DNA from: Streptomyces sp. ISL-10
GTDB lineage: Bacteria > Actinomycetota > Actinomycetes > Streptomycetales > Streptomycetaceae
DNA: 64,000 bases
Direction: 5' to 3'
NCBI RefSeq assembly: GCF_018614575.1
Contig: NZ_JAGGOJ010000007.1
Coordinates: 186,001 to 250,000 of the forward strand
Position numbers and translations under genes: made by a program. The notes under the pieces are model-generated. The model was given only the letters and a program-made list of their open reading frames with translations, was not told where the DNA came from and did no database searches. Shown one piece after another: positions 15,661 to 24,259 of this stretch. Numbering within the stretch: the stretch's first letter is position 1; each line of letters begins with the position of its first letter.

Positions 15661-17436
15661 ATGGACGACGGGAAGCCCACCGAACCGAAGGCGAAGTGGT
15701 GGAGCCGCCCCAGTGCGGGACGGGTGACGGCCTCCGGGCCCGAGCAATCCGCTGTGGCCGACGCACAGCAGTCGGCCACTGAGCCCGAGGCGAGCCCGCA
15801 GTCGGCGGCCGAGGCGACGGTCCCGGTGGGCGCGACGCAGTCCGCCGAGCCGAGCACCGCGGACACGGTCGTCGTTCCTCCGCCGACCGCCGCGCCGCCC
15901 GCCTCCCGGCCGACGCCCCTGCACGAGCCCGACGCGTACAGCACCCCGCCCTACGGCGGCCCGGGCCCGTGGGCCCCGGCGCCCCCCGTGCAGCGGCCCG
16001 TCCCGACCCCGGCACAGGGCACGCCCGTGCCTCCGCAGTACGCGGCTCCGCAGGCACCACAGGCACCGCAGGCAGTGCCGCCCGTGTCGCTGGACGCGCA
16101 GACCGCGCCGCTGCCGCCCGTGCGGCCCGAGCCGGCCGCCCAGCAGCCGTCCGTACCCCAGCAGCCGCAGCAGCCGCAGCCGACCGCTCCCCACCACCTC
16201 CACCAGCCGCAGCCGCAGCCGCTGCCGCCCGAGCGGCCGCAGCCGCTGAACTCGATCTGGCTCCAGTACGACCCGTGGAGCGCACCGGGCCGGCCGTTCA
16301 CCGAGCCCGGCGAGCCCGCCGCCAGGAAGCGCAGGCGCGGCCCGCTGCTCGTCGGCGCGCTGGTCATCGCGCTCGTCGCGGGCGGTATCGGCGGTGCAGT
16401 CGGTGCGTACGTCGAGCGCAACGGCGGCATCACCCAGGTCGAGCTCCCCCAGGCGGACCGCGAGAGCAGGGACCGTGCGCCCGACAGCGTCGCCGGCATC
16501 GCGGCCAGCGCCCTGCCCAGCGTCGTCACCCTGCACGTCAGTGGCGGCGGCGAGCAGGGCACGGGCACCGGCTTCGTCCTCGACAGGCAGGGCCACATCC
16601 TCACCAACAACCATGTCGTCGACCCGGCCGGTACCTCCGGCGACATCACGATCACCTTCAGCGGCGGGGAGACGGCCGAGGCCACCCTCGTCGGCAAGGA
16701 CAGCGGATACGACCTCGCGGTCGTGAAGGTCACCGGTGTCTCCGGCCTGAAGCCGCTGCCGCTCGGCAACTCCGACAACGTCCGCGTCGGTGACCCCGTC
16801 GTCGCGATCGGCGCCCCGTTCGACCTCCAGAACACCGTCACGTCCGGGATCATCAGCGCCAAGGAGCGCCCCATCACGGCCGGTGGTGAGAAGGGCGACG
16901 GCAGCGACGTCAGCTACGTCGACGCACTCCAGACCGATGCCCCGATAAACCCGGGCAACTCCGGCGGTCCGCTCGTGGACAGCAAGGCGCGGGTCATCGG
17001 CATCAACAGCGCCATCCGGGCCGCCGACACCGGAGTGGGGGCCGACGGCGGCCAGGCCGGTTCGATCGGTCTCGGCTTCGCGATCCCGATCAACCAGGGC
17101 AAGCGCGTCGCCGAGGAACTGATCAACACCGGCAAGGCCACACACCCGGTGATCGGCGTCAGCCTCGACATGAAGTTCACCGGGGACGGCGCGCGCGTGG
17201 GCGAGAAGGGCAAGGACAACACCCCGTCCGTCACCGCCGGCGGCCCGGCCGACAAGGCCGGAATCCGGCCGGGCGACGTCATCACCAAGGTCGACGGGCA
17301 GCGGGTGCACAGCGGCGAGGAGCTGATCGTCAAGATCCGCGCCCACCGGCCGGGCGACCGGCTGGAGCTCACCCTCACCCGCGGCGGCGACGAGCGGACG
17401 GTGACGCTGACCCTCGGTTCGGCGGACAGCTCATGA
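15661..17436 (+). CDS. htrA: HtrA-like membrane-anchored serine protease (S1C) with PDZ domain
   Basis: 591 aa. About 225 N-terminal residues are Pro/Gln/Ala-rich and probably cytoplasmic, then a membrane helix (~227-252, 'LLVGALVIALVAGGIGGAVG') and an external trypsin-like domain. The triad is H318 in 'LTNNHVVD', D351 in 'SGYDLAVVKV' and S434 in 'NPGNSGGPLVD'. The C-terminal ~95 residues are a PDZ domain ('AGIRPGDVITKVDGQRV'). Such proteases remove misfolded proteins from the outer face of the membrane. It follows the sigma and anti-sigma genes by 104 bases without a terminator and probably belongs to the same regulon. ATG with GGGGAGAG upstream. The long Pro/Gln stretch is larger than in mycobacterial HtrA. 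Confidence 0.92.
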   Translation: MDDGKPTEPKAKWWSRPSAGRVTASGPEQSAVADAQQSATEPEASPQSAAEATVPVGATQSAEPSTADTVVVPPPTAAPPASRPTPLHEPDAYSTPPYGGPGPWAPAPPVQRPVPTPAQGTPVPPQYAAPQAPQAPQAVPPVSLDAQTAPLPPVRPEPAAQQPSVPQQPQQPQPTAPHHLHQPQPQPLPPERPQPLNSIWLQYDPWSAPGRPFTEPGEPAARKRRRGPLLVGALVIALVAGGIGGAVGAYVERNGGITQVELPQADRESRDRAPDSVAGIAASALPSVVTLHVSGGGEQGTGTGFVLDRQGHILTNNHVVDPAGTSGDITITFSGGETAEATLVGKDSGYDLAVVKVTGVSGLKPLPLGNSDNVRVGDPVVAIGAPFDLQNTVTSGIISAKERPITAGGEKGDGSDVSYVDALQTDAPINPGNSGGPLVDSKARVIGINSAIRAADTGVGADGGQAGSIGLGFAIPINQGKRVAEELINTGKATHPVIGVSLDMKFTGDGARVGEKGKDNTPSVTAGGPADKAGIRPGDVITKVDGQRVHSGEELIVKIRAHRPGDRLELTLTRGGDERTVTLTLGSADSS

Positions 17437-17547
17437 CCATCTGCGCGGTGCCCGGACAGTACCGGGGCGACAGCTCCGACAGGTACCGTGGAGCCGGTCC
17501 GGACCTCATCCGACCTGCGGGCCGCAGAGAACACGAGGAGCAGCAGG

Positions 17548-18009
17548 GTGTTCAATGACATAGGCGGACTGGAGCTGGTGGCTCTCGTCATCCTCGCCGT
17601 GCTCGTCTTCGGCCCCGACAAGCTGCCGAAGGTCATTCAGGACGCTGCCCGCTTCATCCGGAAGGTCCGCGCGTTCTCCGAGAGCGCGAAGGAGGACATC
17701 CGCAGCGAACTCGGGCCGGAGTTCAAGGACTTCGAGTTCGAGGACCTCAACCCGAAGGCGTATCTCCGCAAGCAGCTCGCGGAGAACGAGGACCTCAAGG
17801 ACCTGAAGGAGCTCCGCAGCAGCTTCGATCTCAAGAAGGAGATCAACGAGGTCGCGGACGCCGTCAACGGCAAGGAGCTCTCCGGCGTGTCGGAAAGCGC
17901 CGTCCCGGCCGCGGTGAACGGTTCGCCCGCGGGCGGCCCCGACCTGCTCAAGAAGCGCGAGGGCGCCGATCGCGACGAGCGGCCGCCGTTCGACGCGGAC
18001 GCCACCTGA
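17548..18009 (+). CDS. tatB: Sec-independent protein translocase TatB
   Basis: 153 aa. The N-terminus 'VFNDIGGLELVALVILAVLVFGPDKLPKV' is the single membrane helix with the FGPxKLP hinge typical of TatA/TatB. A long amphipathic helix follows, then a charged, probably unstructured C-terminal part ('FKDFEFEDLNPKAYLRKQL'), which fits TatB rather than TatA. TatB receives twin-arginine precursors together with TatC, which is not in this window. The GTG start at 17548 follows GAGGAGCAGCAGG; an ATG at 17518-17520 is out of keeping with the family start. The order sigE-rseA-htrA-tatB is the same as in mycobacteria, linking protein export to the envelope stress block. Confidence 0.9.
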   Translation: MFNDIGGLELVALVILAVLVFGPDKLPKVIQDAARFIRKVRAFSESAKEDIRSELGPEFKDFEFEDLNPKAYLRKQLAENEDLKDLKELRSSFDLKKEINEVADAVNGKELSGVSESAVPAAVNGSPAGGPDLLKKREGADRDERPPFDADAT

Positions 18010-18138
18010 GCACGCCCGAGCACTGTCATCCCCTGCGCACAGCGACGGGATGGCTATTCTCTCCATCTGTCCGGCAGTGAGGACGCCCGAGGGGGGCGGG
18101 TCCGCTGAAGGCACGAACGACAGAGGAGGCGGCCGGAG

Positions 18139-18837
18139 ATGGCGACGACGAGTGGGGTGACGGCGCAGGACACGGCCGGCGCTGCGTCGGCCCAGGGCGG
18201 CAGCGGCCCCCGCACGACTGTGGGGGGCACGGCTGCGGCGGCCGCTCGGCGTACGGCCGACGGTTTCAGGAGTGCCGGCTTCCCCTGGTACGGGCTGGAC
18301 GAGGCCTTCACCGGCCCGCGTCGGCTGATGCAGGTGGGCACCGCCGCGGACGGCACCGTCCAGCACGGCGCGATCGGCCACGGCGACGAGCCGTCGATAC
18401 GGTCCGAGGTCGCCGGCGCGGAGAAGGAACGCTTCGCCGTGGTCGTGACCGTCGCGGCGAGCCCGCTCAGACGCAGCGGCGACGGCACGGGCGTCCTGGA
18501 CGCCACGACGGCCTCGTCCGCGGCCTTGCTGGCCGGTTCGGGGCTGCTGGCGCACACCTGGCCGCCGCAGCTGGACCACTGCCTGCGTGACGACTGGCTG
18601 GACCAGCAGACGGAGACCGCGTTCGAGCTCGCGCACGACCTGGCGGGCCCCGCGTGGTCGACGCTGTCGCTGCCGGTCGACGGGGTGCCCACGCCGTTCC
18701 ACTACCGGGAGTCGGAGTTCGGCTGGGTGCTCGCCGGGACGACGGGGAACGGCGTGCACATCGGCGCGTACGGGCGCGGGATGAGCGCGTACGGGCTCGG
18801 GTTCTCGGTGGTGCGGGACGTGTCCGCGTACGCGTGA
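18139..18837 (+). CDS. Conserved hypothetical protein, 232 aa
   Basis: A soluble protein without signal peptide or membrane helices. The first ~45 residues are Ala/Gly/Thr-rich and look disordered. The rest is a mixed fold with many aromatic and acidic residues ('GFPWYGLDEAFTGPRRLMQVGT', 'HTWPPQLDHCLRDDWLDQQ', 'GVPTPFHYRESEFGWVLAG'), which resembles a conserved actinobacterial family of unknown function. The ATG start has GGAGGCGGCCGGAG upstream, and TATTCT about 85 bases upstream may be a -10. It follows tatB in the same direction but with 129 bases between, so it may have its own promoter. No function can be assigned. Confidence 0.65.
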   Translation: MATTSGVTAQDTAGAASAQGGSGPRTTVGGTAAAAARRTADGFRSAGFPWYGLDEAFTGPRRLMQVGTAADGTVQHGAIGHGDEPSIRSEVAGAEKERFAVVVTVAASPLRRSGDGTGVLDATTASSAALLAGSGLLAHTWPPQLDHCLRDDWLDQQTETAFELAHDLAGPAWSTLSLPVDGVPTPFHYRESEFGWVLAGTTGNGVHIGAYGRGMSAYGLGFSVVRDVSAYA

Positions 18838-18866
18838 CGGGCGGGGCCTGCCCGACCGTTCCGTAC

Positions 18867-18903
18867 CCGCCCTCCCGGACGGGAGATCCGCCCGGGAGGG
18901 CGG
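18867..18903. terminator. Bidirectional hairpin between convergent genes
   Basis: A perfect 12-base stem (18867-18878 with 18892-18903) around a 13-base loop. It lies between the stop at 18837 and the convergent mrp stop at 19026. Confidence 0.7.
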
Positions 18904-19025
18904 CCGAGGACGCGGCCGGAGGCCGTACGAGGCGACCACCGGAGGCCGTACGGCGCCGGGGCACGGCCGACGTCGGTCACGGCCCCGGTCACCGCGCGGT
19001 CAGGGACTGACCCCGCCGGACCCCG

Positions 19026-20159
19026 TCAGAACTTGTTGCGCGGCGTGATGCCCAGGCTCATGCCCGACAGGCCGCGCTGGCGCCCGCCCAGCTTGCCCGC
19101 GATCGACCGCAGCGCCGACCCCGCGGGGGAGTCGGGGTCGGTCAGCACGACCGGCTTGCCCTCGTCGCCGCCCTCGCGCAGCCGTACGTCGATCGGGATC
19201 GAGCCGAGCACCGGCACCGTCGTGCCGGTCGTCCGTGACAGGCCGTCGGCGACCCTCTGGCCGCCGCCGGTGCCGAAGACGTCGACCATCTCGTCGCAGT
19301 GCGGGCACGGCAGCCCCGACATGTTCTCCACGACGCCGACGATCTTCTGGTGCGTCTGGACCGCGATGGACCCGGCCCGCTCGGCGACCTCGGCCGCCGC
19401 CTGCTGCGGGGTGGTGACCACCAGGATCTCGGCGTTCGGCACGAGCTGGGCGACGGAGATCGCGATGTCGCCGGTGCCCGGCGGCAGGTCGAGCAGCAGC
19501 ACGTCCAGGTCGCCCCAGTACACGTCCGCGAGGAACTGCTGGAGCGCGCGGTGCAGCATCGGGCCGCGCCACACCACGGGTGCGTTGCCCGGGGTGAACA
19601 TGCCGATGGAGATGACCTTCACACCGTTCGCCGACGGCGGCATGATCATGTTCTCGACCTGGGTGGGACGGCCGTCCGCGCCCAGCATCCGCGGCACGCT
19701 GTGGCCGTAGATGTCGGCGTCCACGACACCGACCTTCAGGCCGTCGGCGGCCATCGCGGCCGCCAGGTTCACGGTCACCGAGGACTTGCCGACGCCGCCC
19801 TTGCCGGAGGCGACCGCGTACACCCTGGTCAGCGAGCCGGGCTTGGCGAACGGGACCTCCCGCTCGGCGGTCGTGCCCCGCAGCGAGGCCGCGAGGTCCT
19901 TGCGCTGCGCGTCGCTCATCACGTCGAGCGAGACGTCGACGCGGCTGACGCCGTCGACACGGGCGACCGCGTCGGTCACGTTCTTGGTGATCGTCTCGCG
20001 CATGGGGCATCCCGAGACGGTGAGGTACACCGTGACGGCGACCGTGCCGTCGTCCCCGATGTCGACCGATTTCACCATGCCCAAGTCGGTGATCGGTCGG
20101 TTGATCTCGGGGTCGTTCACTGTCGCCAGTGCCTCGAGCACCGCGTCTTCCGTAACCAT
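19026..20159 (-). CDS. mrp: Mrp/NBP35-type iron-sulfur carrier ATPase
   Basis: 377 aa. An N-terminal MIP18/DUF59 domain (residues ~1-90; 'NDPEINRPITDLGMVKS') is joined to a ParA/MinD-like ATPase with the deviant P-loop 'GKGGVGKSSVTVNL' (~114-127), 'VDADIYGHSVPRML' and 'DLPPGTGDIAI'. The paired cysteines 'CPHC' (~284-287) would bridge a 4Fe-4S cluster in the dimer. Proteins of this class (ApbC, NBP35) assemble or carry iron-sulfur clusters to target enzymes. The ATG at 20159 lacks an obvious ribosome binding site. The DUF1003 and MgtE-N genes upstream read in the same direction; a similar trio exists in M. tuberculosis (Rv1229c-Rv1232c). Confidence 0.93.
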   Translation of the reverse strand: MVTEDAVLEALATVNDPEINRPITDLGMVKSVDIGDDGTVAVTVYLTVSGCPMRETITKNVTDAVARVDGVSRVDVSLDVMSDAQRKDLAASLRGTTAEREVPFAKPGSLTRVYAVASGKGGVGKSSVTVNLAAAMAADGLKVGVVDADIYGHSVPRMLGADGRPTQVENMIMPPSANGVKVISIGMFTPGNAPVVWRGPMLHRALQQFLADVYWGDLDVLLLDLPPGTGDIAISVAQLVPNAEILVVTTPQQAAAEVAERAGSIAVQTHQKIVGVVENMSGLPCPHCDEMVDVFGTGGGQRVADGLSRTTGTTVPVLGSIPIDVRLREGGDEGKPVVLTDPDSPAGSALRSIAGKLGGRQRGLSGMSLGITPRNKF

Positions 20160-20203
20160 AGAGACGATGGTACGGCGCTGCCTCCCGCCTCGGGAAAGCC
20201 CTG

Positions 20204-20800
20204 TCAGCGGTCGCCTTCGTCACGGTGCCCGGGACGCTCGGACGGGAATACGGTGCGCCGCTCCTCCAGCTCCTTGATCAAGTCCTCGAACTCGGAGCGG
20301 ATCCAGTCCCGCGTCGCCACCTCGCCGAGGCCCATCCGCAGGGCCGCGATCTCCCGCGTCAGATACTCGGTGTCGGCGATCGACCGCTCGTTCTGCTTGC
20401 GGTCCTGCTCGTAGGTGACCCGGTCCCGGTCGCCTTGGCGGTTCTGGGCCAGCAGGATCAGCGGGGCGGCGTAGGAGGCCTGGACCGACAGCGCGAGCGT
20501 GAGAAAGATGAACGGATACTGGTCGAAGCGCAGCTCTTCGGGCGCGAAGATGTTCCAGCAGAGCCACACGATGATGGTCACCGTCATCCAGACGATGAAC
20601 CGACCGGTGCCCAGGAACCGTGCGATCTTCTCCGAGAGCCGCCCGAACGCCTCGGGGTCGTATTCCGGCAGCAGGGTGCGGCGCGGCGGGCGCGGCAGGT
20701 CCAGCCGTACACGTGCACGCGACGCGGCGCTCGCGCCCGCCGGCATGCGCTCGCGCGGCTCGCCCCGCTCGGTCGATCCGAGCTCTCCGCCGCTACCCAT
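20204..20800 (-). CDS. DUF1003 membrane protein
   Basis: 198 aa. A basic N-terminal tail is followed by two closely spaced membrane helices ('FIVWMTVTIIVWLCWNIFAP' near 70 and 'FIFLTLALSVQASYAAPLILLA' near 95) and then a long cytoplasmic coiled helix ('NRQGDRDRVTYEQDRKQNE' onwards). This two-helix arrangement with 'SVQASYAAPLILLAQNRQ' defines DUF1003. The function is unknown, but the gene starts inside the end of the MgtE-N/CBS gene (8-base overlap). The two products are thus likely made together and may form one magnesium-sensing membrane unit. Same layout in mycobacteria (Rv1231c). Confidence 0.88.
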   Translation of the reverse strand: MGSGGELGSTERGEPRERMPAGASAASRARVRLDLPRPPRRTLLPEYDPEAFGRLSEKIARFLGTGRFIVWMTVTIIVWLCWNIFAPEELRFDQYPFIFLTLALSVQASYAAPLILLAQNRQGDRDRVTYEQDRKQNERSIADTEYLTREIAALRMGLGEVATRDWIRSEFEDLIKELEERRTVFPSERPGHRDEGDR

Positions 20801-22055
20801 GGGCGGACTCCTCGAACTCGGTCTCGCGCCAGTCCTCGGGCAACAGATGGTCGAGCACGTCGTCGACGGTGACGGCGCCGAGCAGCGAGCCGCTCTCGTC
20901 CACGACCGGCGCGGCCACCAGGTTGTACGCGGCGAGGTAGCTGGTGACGTCGGGCAGCGGGGTGCCGGGCGACAGGGGCGGCAGATCGCTGTCGACGATC
21001 GAACTGACGAGGGTGAACGGCGGGTCCCTCAGCAGCCGCTGGAAGTGGACGGTGCCCAGGAACTTGCCCGTCGGCGTCTCGTCCGGCGGCCGGCAGACGT
21101 ACACCTGGGCCGCGAGCGCGGGGGAGAGGTCCGCCTGACGGACGCGCGCGAGCGCGTCGGCGACCGTGGCGTCCGGGCGCAGCACGATCGGCTCGGTGGT
21201 CATCAGGCCGCCCGCCGTGCGCTCCTCGTAGGACATCAGCCGGCGCACGTCGGCCGCGTCGTCCGGGCGCATCAGCGTCAGCAGCCGCTCCTTGTCCTCC
21301 TCGGGCAGCTCGGAGAGCAGGTCGGCCGCGTCGTCGGGGTCCATGGCCTCCAGCACGTCCGCCGCGCGCTCCTCCTTGAGCTTGCCCAGGATCTCCACCT
21401 GGTCGTCGTCCGGGAGTTCCTCCAGCACGTCGGCGAGCCGGTCGTCGTCGAGCGCGGCGGCCACCTCGGCGCGCCGCTTCGGCGAGAGGTGGTGCAGGAC
21501 GTTGGCCAGGTCGGCCGGGCGCAGCTGCTCGAAGGTGGCGAGCAGGCTCTCGGCGCCCTGGCCGTGCTCCTCCAGCGAGAAGCCGGTGACCGCGGACCAT
21601 TCGACGGTCAGCGCCTCGCCCTTGCGGCGCAGCGCCCCGCCCTTGCCCTTGCGGACGAAGACCTTGTCGATCTCCCAGTCGCGGCGGGCGGGCAGCTGCT
21701 GGATCGACACGTCGAGGACCGTGACCTCCTCGCCGCTGTCCACGAGGCGCACCCGCCGGTCCAGCAGTTCGCCAAGGACCAGGCGCTCGGTCGGGCGCTG
21801 TTCGAAGCGGCGCATGTTCAGCACGCCCGTGGTGATGACCTGACCCGATTCCACGCCCGTGACGCGGGTCATCGGCAGGAAGATACGGCGGCGGCTGATC
21901 ACCTCGACGACGAGGCCCAGCAGCCTGGGCGGACGCCGCCCGACGCGCAGCATCGCCACCAGGTCGCGTACGCGGCCGACCTGATCACCGTTGGGGTCGA
22001 AGACGGGTACGCCCGCGAGGTGCGAGACGAAGACCCGGGGGGCGCCTGCGGCCAT
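20793..22055 (-). CDS. MgtE N-terminal domain / CBS protein without channel domain
   Basis: 420 aa. Residues ~1-110 resemble a PRC-barrel-like domain repeated twice ('GVPVFDPNGDQVGRVRDLV'). Residues ~165-290 are the MgtE N domain, a helical superhelix of ~25-residue repeats ('ADVLEELPDDDQVEILGKL', 'ADVLEAMDPDDAADLLSEL'), and ~290-410 are two CBS motifs. In true MgtE the N and CBS domains bind Mg2+ and gate a C-terminal five-helix channel; here the protein stops after the CBS pair. It is thus a soluble sensor, perhaps of the DUF1003 membrane protein encoded just after it. The strong site GGAGGGG lies 5 bases before the ATG. A TAGCCT hexamer ~45 bases upstream is the likely -10. Confidence 0.88.
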   Translation of the reverse strand: MAAGAPRVFVSHLAGVPVFDPNGDQVGRVRDLVAMLRVGRRPPRLLGLVVEVISRRRIFLPMTRVTGVESGQVITTGVLNMRRFEQRPTERLVLGELLDRRVRLVDSGEEVTVLDVSIQQLPARRDWEIDKVFVRKGKGGALRRKGEALTVEWSAVTGFSLEEHGQGAESLLATFEQLRPADLANVLHHLSPKRRAEVAAALDDDRLADVLEELPDDDQVEILGKLKEERAADVLEAMDPDDAADLLSELPEEDKERLLTLMRPDDAADVRRLMSYEERTAGGLMTTEPIVLRPDATVADALARVRQADLSPALAAQVYVCRPPDETPTGKFLGTVHFQRLLRDPPFTLVSSIVDSDLPPLSPGTPLPDVTSYLAAYNLVAAPVVDESGSLLGAVTVDDVLDHLLPEDWRETEFEESAHG

Positions 22056-22227
22056 GCCGCCCCTCCTTACCGGGATGCCGTTGTTCGACTGATTCAGGTG
22101 ATTCAGGCTAGCCCGTACCGTTCACGGCCGCCCTGTCTCACGTCCGTACGGCTCTCTGCAAGACCGCGCATCCGGCACGGGTACGCTGCGGTCTGCCATC
22201 CCCCCACAGATGAGAGGCAGGGCGCTG

Positions 22228-22995
22228 GTGACTCCCCTCCCTTCGGCCGGCCGGGCCCGTCGTGCCGTGCTTGCCGTCGCGTTGTGTGCCGGGCTGACCG
22301 CCGGGGTCACGGCTTGCGGCGAGGACCCGGACGCGGGAACCAACGGGATCGGCAAGCTGACGGCCCAGGAGATCGAGAACAAGGCGCGCGCGGCCGCCGA
22401 CGGGGCTTCCGCGGTGCGGTTGTCCGGCACGCTGGTCAGCAAGGGCGGGACGTACAAGCTGAACATGCGGCTTAAGCAGGACGGCGGCACCGGCTCGGTG
22501 ACCTCGAAGGACAACACCTTCGAACTGCTGCGCATCGGCGACGTCCTCTTCCTGAAGGCCGACGCCGGTTTCTGGAGCCACACGGACGATGAGGACGGCG
22601 AGGAGCCGAGCAGGTCCGACGAGGAGGTCGCGGACAAGCTCGAGGACAAGTACGTGAAGGTCCCCAAGGGCGACCCGGCGTACAAGCAGTTCCGCGGCTT
22701 CACGGACATGGACGTACTGCTCGACGGGCTGCTCGGCATGCAGGGCAAGCTGACCAAGGGGGACCGGACAGAGGTGGGCGGCGTGCGGACCGTCGAGGTC
22801 CTCGCGGCCGAGGGCGCCGGCGGTGTGCTCGACGTGTCGCTGATCGGCAAGCCGTACCCGCTGCGCTTCACCCGGGCAGGCGGGGCGGGGGTCCTCGCGC
22901 TCGGCGACTGGGACAAGGACTTCGCGCTGACCGAGCCGTCGAAGGACGAGACGCTGGACTACGGCGGCCAGCTCCCGAAGACCTCGGGCGACTGA
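22228..22995 (+). CDS. LppX/LprG-like lipoprotein, first of two paralogues in the window
   Basis: 255 aa. It has an N-terminal signal peptide ending in a lipobox (VTAC, 'GLTAGVTACGED'), so it is anchored to the outer face of the membrane. The mature part looks like a LolA/LppX-type curved sheet: 'AVRLSGTLVSKGGTYKLNMRL', 'LLRIGDVLFLKADAGFW', 'DKYVKVPKGDPAYKQF' and a final 'YPLRFTRAGGAGVLALGDWDKDF' strand. Proteins of this fold carry lipids or sense them. A second protein of the same build lies at 58088. The GTG at 22228 has AGGG five bases upstream; the ATG at 22210 has no such site. Divergent from the MgtE-N gene across ~170 bases. Confidence 0.75.
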   Translation: MTPLPSAGRARRAVLAVALCAGLTAGVTACGEDPDAGTNGIGKLTAQEIENKARAAADGASAVRLSGTLVSKGGTYKLNMRLKQDGGTGSVTSKDNTFELLRIGDVLFLKADAGFWSHTDDEDGEEPSRSDEEVADKLEDKYVKVPKGDPAYKQFRGFTDMDVLLDGLLGMQGKLTKGDRTEVGGVRTVEVLAAEGAGGVLDVSLIGKPYPLRFTRAGGAGVLALGDWDKDFALTEPSKDETLDYGGQLPKTSGD

Positions 22996-23011
22996 CACCC
23001 CGGCTCCGCCG

Positions 23012-23299
23012 CTAACCCTCCTCGACGACGTCGAGGACTCTCGTCACCGGTGTCCCGATCAGCGCGGGTGCCTTCTCGCGCGATGTCCAGACATCCGCGA
23101 CGAGCGCGTCGCGGAACCGCTCGGCCTCGCCCGCGGTCGCGAATTCGAGGTCGACGACGATGTACGCCGGATTGTCGACTGGCTGCTGGATGCGGTACGC
23201 CCGCACGCCATGCTTCCGCCGGAAGTCGCCGAACCGGTCGAACGCGGTCTTCCAGGTGGTGAGATCGGTGATCGCGTGCTCGATGTGCAGCGTGACCAT
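23012..23299 (-). CDS. Small ferredoxin-like-fold (dimeric alpha/beta barrel type) protein, 95 aa
   Basis: Starts 'MVTLHIEHAITDLTTWKTAF' and contains 'GVRAYRIQQPVDNPAYIVV' and 'GEAERFRDALVADVWTSRE'. The order strand-helix-strand-strand-helix-strand and the two His/Arg positions are like those of the antibiotic biosynthesis monooxygenase / stress-responsive dimeric barrels, though the sequence resemblance is only general. The ATG at 23299 has a perfect GGAGG six bases upstream; longer forms up to 23371 do not. No membrane segment. It converges on the lipoprotein gene at 22995 (17 bases between stops). The function is unknown. Confidence 0.6.
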   Translation of the reverse strand: MVTLHIEHAITDLTTWKTAFDRFGDFRRKHGVRAYRIQQPVDNPAYIVVDLEFATAGEAERFRDALVADVWTSREKAPALIGTPVTRVLDVVEEG

Positions 23300-23370
23300 G
23301 CTGCCTCCTCGTCCGGCGGGGACCACGCCTTCCATGGTGACGGCTCCCCGCTGCCCGAGCGCGCCGGCCA

Positions 23371-24258
23371 TCGGTGCGGGGCACGAAGGTCTCGATCACT
23401 GGGGGCAGGCCTCGGGCCCGCGTCACGGCAGCCCGGGCGGCCACGCCTGCGGGCTTGGCCCCCGAGCGCGCTGGGCAGCGGTGGAGGGCACGACGACCTT
23501 GGTCGCGGCGGCCACGCCCGCGGGCGGCGCGGCTTCCGGGTGGGGCGCGCACGGCGGGCGCGGACGGTGGACGGCGCGCCGGTCACGGGGGGCAGGCGTC
23601 GAAGGCCCCAAGGCAGGCAGTTGACGGCCCCCGTCTCGGCGGCCCCGGCGGCCACGACCGCGGGTGGTGCTGTTTCAGGGTGGGGCGCGCACGGTGGGCG
23701 CGGGCGATGGAGGAGGCGTCGGCCACGGCGGGCAGGCGTCGGAGCCCAGCGGCCATGCTTGCGGGCGGCGGTGCGCCCATGAAGCGGCGCGGGGCCCAGG
23801 CCGGCGGCTACACGGCCGGCGCTGGCCGGCGGCAGCGCGTCCAGGCGCGGCAGGCGCGACTTCCCGGTGGGGCACGCAGGGCGGGGGCGGGCGATTGACG
23901 ACGCGCCGACCACGGCGGGCAGTTGACGGTCCCGTCACGGCAGCCCGGCGGCCACGCCCGCGGGCGGCGGTGCGCCACGAGCGCCAGGCGGCGGCCCCAG
24001 GCGCGGCGGCTACACGGCCGGCGCTGGCCGGCGGCAGCGCGTCCAGGCGCGGCAGGCGGCGCGTTTCCGGGTGGGGCGCGCACGGCGGGCGCGGGCGATG
24101 GACGATGCGTCGGCCACAGCGAGCAGGCCTCGGAGCCCAGCGGCCACGAAAGGCAGGTGACGGGCCCGTCAGGCGGCCCCGCGGCCACGCCCGCGGGCGG
24201 CAGGCCCAGGCGCGGCGGCCACGCCTGCAACCGGCCTGCGCGCCACGTGGTCGGCTCG
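23371..24258. repeat. Large degenerate GC-rich repeat region, period about 200 bases
   Basis: About 890 bases without a convincing gene. The region is made of imperfect repeats, for example blocks with GGGGCGCGCACGGYGGGCGCGG near 23545, 23683 and 24071 and a related block near 23865. Within it, a 54-base segment is identical at 23803-23856 and 24005-24058, 202 bases apart, so a long unit has been duplicated fairly recently. Many open frames cross it on both strands, a result of the lack of A and T rather than of coding. It starts right at the stop codon of the gene at 24260 and runs to the control region of the gene at 23299. Confidence 0.65.
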
Positions 24259-24259
24259 C

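Noticed and set aside
15529..17346. A 605-residue minus-strand frame opposite htrA
   Set aside because: The plus-strand frame has clear protease and PDZ motifs; the minus frame has none and the composition of an antisense shadow.
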